Source of the DNA: Paragyromitra xinjiangensis
Lineage: Eukaryota > Ascomycota > Pezizomycetes > Pezizales > Discinaceae
Length of the DNA: 64,000 nt
Assembly (NCBI GenBank): GCA_038503065.1
Contig: JBCAMK010000001.1
Location: 4,092,001 to 4,156,000 of the forward strand
Direction of reading: 5' to 3'
The notes below the pieces were generated by a model. It saw only the letters and a program-made list of their open reading frames with translations. It was not told where the DNA came from and ran no database searches. A program made the translations under genes and the position numbers. Positions 60,701 to 64,000 of the stretch are shown here, piece by piece. How positions within the stretch are numbered: position 1 is the stretch's first letter; every line of letters begins with the position of its first letter.

Positions 60701-62209
60701 ATCGGTATCACTTGGAGTTTTGCAGTAAGCTGGCAACTAACGGTTGTTGGCGTGTCTATTGCTCCGGTGATGTATGCGGTGACTAGAGGCTTTACGTGGA
60801 TTTCAGACAAGTGGGAGAGGAAAAGTAACGAGGCTGCCAGAATTGTTGGCGAGGTGTTTGAGGAGACTATCACCAATATCAGGACTGTGAGAGCGTTGGC
60901 GTTAGAGAGATATTTCAGGCAGAAGTATGCGGGGGCTACTCATGCTGCTTCGAGAATTGGTGTGAAGAGATCTGTCATGGCCGGAATTGGTTTTGGGCTG
61001 TCGGATTCAACGATTATGTTTGCATCAGGTATTTCCCCCAGATTCTCACAGCAGATTACGGATGTTAATAATAATTAGCTTTGATTTTCTGGTACGGAGC
61101 GGTTTTGGTTGCTAAAGACATGTATTCTCTTGGTGACATCCTCACAGTCTTCACCCTTTTGCTATTCTCTCTGGAGGGCGCAAATACCATCGCTGGCTTC
61201 AGTATTTCTCTCCTTAGTCTCGTGTTGTTTACGGTATGCTAACACCTGAATAGTTCCACAAATTAGCAACAGTAAAGACACTGCAAGACGTGTCCTTCGA
61301 TTATATAACCTACCTCACAACTCCCACGAAATCCACGGTTCTCATCACTTTGAATGCCAAGGGGCTATCAGCTTCAAAGACCTCAGTTTCGCATACCCTA
61401 CTCGCCCTGACACAGCAGTGTTTCGGAATTTTAGTCTAGAGATCCCAGCCGGTGAATGCGTTGCTATAGTTGGGTAAGCAAAGCGCCCGAGTAGTAAGGT
61501 TAACTGGAAATAGAAAATTGACGAAAACCAACAATACAGTGTCTCGGGATCCGGGAAATCTACTCTCGCAGCTCTTCTGCAACGCCTCTATTGCAATTCA
61601 CAGGGTACAATAGAAATCGACGGCTATCCACTTCAAAGTTTCGACGTGTACTCTCTTCGTTCCCAGATGGCAATCGTCTCCCAGTCACCGGTTCTGTTCA
61701 ACATTAGCATTCACGACAACATTTCTTACGGGAGTGAACATACCCGCTGGGAGGTTGAGCGAGCTGCGAGAGCAGTGGGAATTCATGAGTTCATCATGAG
61801 TCTCCCCGATGGGTACGATACACATCTAGGAGACAACGGAAGCCATCTGTCTGGTGGTCAAGCTCAGAGGTTGGCAATTGCAAGGGCTCTCGTTAGGAAC
61901 CCGACAATTTTGATCTTGGATGAGTGCACAAGTAATCTGGATCCCGAAAGCGCAAGAGTCATTCAAGAGAGTATCAGTTGCATCATCAACGAAGGCGGGG
62001 CTGGCAGGAAAAAGATGACGGTAGTCATCATCACTCATAGCCAGGAGATGATGCGTTGCGCAGAGAGGATTGTTGTGATAGGACATGGAGAAGTTATGGA
62101 GAGTGGTGCTCTGGAGGAGTTATTAGAGCGTAGGGGAGAGCTTCATAGATTACTTAGTCGAGGAGAGTGGGTAGATTTTGGAGATAAACAGAGCTTAGAT
62201 TTCATATAG
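57799..62209 (+). CDS. STE6: Full-size ABC exporter, STE6/multidrug-resistance (ABCB) type
   Basis: ATP-driven membrane exporter with TMD-NBD-TMD-NBD order; the closest class by reading is the fungal a-factor pheromone exporter Ste6. Exons 57799-58271, 58361-59024, 59082-59516, 59579-61028, 61079-61201, 61254-61473 and 61540-62209 give 1344 residues. NBD1 has Walker A GKSGSGKST (410-418), signature LSGGQRQR (517-524), Walker B LILDEATSALD and THD. NBD2 has Walker A GVSGSGKST (1122-1130), signature LSGGQAQR, Walker B LILDECTSNLD and THS, so both sites look catalytically complete. A charged linker of ~120 residues joins the halves. SRVQT|QTRELQMAVSQPLG across the first splice is typical of the family. 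Intron branch points GACTAAT and TGCTAACAC are clear. Two TGAAAC cores (near 57090 and 57612) resemble half of a Ste12 site. It flanks the gene-poor 14 kb. A general multidrug role cannot be excluded. Confidence 0.88.
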
Positions 62210-64000
62210 TATCACTTGAGCAATAGACATGTCGAAGTAAAAACTTCAAAATGCGGGGTTTTACTTGACGAATGTTTTCATATTCGGTAGCGAATCAATC
62301 CGCGTTCAAGGAGTGAGGGGTCCGCTTTTGCTTGGTGCCATTCGAAGAATGAAGGAAGGAAAGAAGGCACACAGCCCCCAAAAATTAAATCGCTTGTATA
62401 AACTTGAGTGGCTCGATGTGTCAGGGTATCCTCCTTAAAACTAATGCTAACGTGTTATTTTGTCTCCTTCCATTTTCGGTGTCCCGGGATTCTATCATAG
62501 TCGCGACATGGTACCTATAATATACCTCTAATAGCTTTTATCTTAGCATGCTCTTTTCCCTCTCCGCGCCATCCATAAAGAATTTAACTTCTGCATTGCT
62601 CTCTTTTCTTGGCGTGTTGTTTTCTAGCACTTCCAGGTTGATAGCTAAGAAAATCATTATCGATATGTGCTTAGCAGAGCTCTGCTATACGCCTTTAGAA
62701 GTCCAATATAGGTACAGAGAATCGACTATCCCCTCTAACAAGAGTTTTGTTTTCTAGGGTTTTGTTAGCAGGGAAGATTCTAGAATCTCGGGGTACTTCT
62801 AGGTGAATACATGTAGTCATAGAAGGATTTTCATGATTCTACAAGTAGTTATGAGCCGTAGAAATCTCAACACCACCCCAATGGAGACGACGTAAACCAT
62901 TAGAACTGTCAAATAAGAACTGAAGTGACAGTAGATTTGGGTTACAGTGTAAACTTCTTGATGAACGAGAATTCAAGCATGAGAATGTACGCCTGATCGA
63001 CACCTATTGCTTCACCCTTAATCTTTCCATGAGTTTCAATCATTTACAACAAAGAAAGATCCGGAGTTGGTACTCCCTGTCGCTAGATTAAAATTAGAGC
63101 GCTCTTAAAATTAAATGTAAAGTCTAGGTGCGCACATGGTGCTGGTGGCGCATCAGCGGAGGACATGGATGTCTCTCTGGCCTACCTGGTAAAAATACTT
63201 CTCTGCTTTGTGAAGTGTCCCTTGTTCATCAAAGCTACGTGTACAGTCACGTCAGAAAAGTCCTGGCACCTCCAAAGCTCGGTCACTAGAGAATTTAGAC
63301 CGTAGCTTCTGCGGCGGATAACAGTAAAAATTAGGAGGATACATGTATTATTTAGCACTCTAGGATTTATAGAATCTACTATTTTTTATTACATGTAGTC
63401 TTCCAGGTTGCTCCCTGCAACTATTTGGTTGTAGCACCGAATTGACAAGGGTGCCAGGACTTTTCTTACGGGACTATACACAGTAATTCAAGACCTAAAT
63501 GAGTTGTACCTTTTTTGACCATCACGATCACATACACTGTTATCGAGCTCCGTAACACCGCGCTTCGCTAAGATAGGACTGGAAAGATCCCTTACAACGC
63601 GAGTACAAGATACTCAAGAAAATATTAGGTATTCGAATGATCAATTTCGTTGAGGTTTGCCCATGCGTGGCTGGTTGCCGGTTTCGTGCCAGTTTCATGC
63701 TCGCATGTACACTGCCGTTCAGAAAGTCCCTGCCATCGGGCGCTACAACCAAAAAATTGCAAAGAACAAGCTAGATAAAGGAAAAATATATATATACGAA
63801 TCACGAAATTCTAAAGAGTATTTCTACGCTTTTTATGACTACTTACCGTAGAATTTACGATCTCGACCTGTCATTTTTGGATTTGGTAAGCGGGAAGGGC
63901 GCCAATTGTATTACTGTCCCTTGTACTTCGTGGCAACGGCCGGGTAATACTAGCAAGTTCGCCCGGGCTGCAGATCTCCCGCAGCGCCACAAACAACGGT
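62210..64000. other. Right-edge intergenic region
   Basis: About 1.8 kb downstream of the STE6-like gene. It holds TACATGTA sites at 62808, 63340 and 63390 and a TA-flanked inverted-repeat element at 63236-63485. Two of the palindromes lie inside that element. No gene was recognised; frames at 62548-62757 and 63657-63851 are short and featureless. Confidence 0.5.
63236..63485. mobile_element. MITE, ~246 bp, 32-bp inverted ends, TA target duplication
   Basis: Arms 63239-63270 and 63450-63481 are inverted copies at 29 of 32 positions, with a perfect inner 17 bases (AGAAAAGTCCTGGCACC). Allowing a one-base indel at the tip, both ends run out to TA (63236-63237 and 63484-63485), the Tc1/mariner target duplication. 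The interior is non-coding and contains two TACATGTA palindromes (63340, 63390). Its ends are unrelated to those of the other two TA-flanked elements. Confidence 0.75.

Noticed and set aside
1..64000. tRNA, 5S rRNA, LTR pairs, telomere repeats, CRISPR arrays
   Set aside because: Looked for box A/B motifs, 5S core sequences, long direct terminal repeats and TTAGGG runs by eye; none convincing. A tRNAscan-SE and RepeatMasker run would be decisive.

Overview
The window is nuclear DNA of a filamentous ascomycete (Pezizomycotina). The evidence is short introns of 45-160 nt with GTRNGY-type donors and CTAAC/CTAAT branch points, a Zn2Cys6 regulator, a Crz1-type zinc-finger factor, a COX18 insertase, a fungal MLH3, a mitochondrial FAD glycerol-3-phosphate dehydrogenase and a STE6-class ABC exporter. 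The class cannot be fixed from sequence reading alone. Base composition is moderately AT-rich, and gene density is low for such a fungus: eleven well-supported genes in 64 kb, plus one doubtful serine-rich frame.

Layout. 0-13.5 kb, all on the + strand: a cytochrome P450 (1077-2941), a 3.1 kb repeat-rich spacer with a 64-bp duplication, a ~40-bp minisatellite and a 50-bp-arm hairpin, COX18 (6060-7199), a FAD amine-oxidase-like oxidoreductase (8234-9701), a low-complexity Ser-rich frame (10680-11162) and an ATX1 copper chaperone (13192-13522). 13.9-43.4 kb, all on the - strand: MLH3, CRZ1, an F-box/ankyrin protein, GUT2, a coiled-coil zinc-knuckle protein and a NIT4/NirA-like Zn2Cys6 transcription factor. 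43.4-57.8 kb is a 14.4 kb stretch in which I recognise no intact gene. 57.8-62.2 kb is a seven-exon STE6-like ABC transporter on the + strand, followed by a MITE near the right edge. For every multi-exon gene I worked out splice sites by hand, and each model gives an open frame across all junctions with a total length divisible by three.

The genes do not form one pathway or a secondary-metabolite cluster. Themes are mitochondrial function (COX18, GUT2), copper delivery (ATX1), meiotic and mismatch DNA repair (MLH3), calcium/calcineurin signalling (CRZ1) and peptide or drug export (STE6-like). No tRNA, rRNA, CRISPR or intact transposon was recognised.

The most unusual material is between genes. 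There are three TA-flanked inverted-repeat elements (215-246 bp, unrelated termini, no transposase in the window), a further inverted repeat without clear target duplication, and a strong excess of the palindrome TACATGTA (18 found by eye, all between genes, against about 1-2 expected). There are also two large gene-poor blocks (28.7-37.7 and 43.4-57.8 kb).
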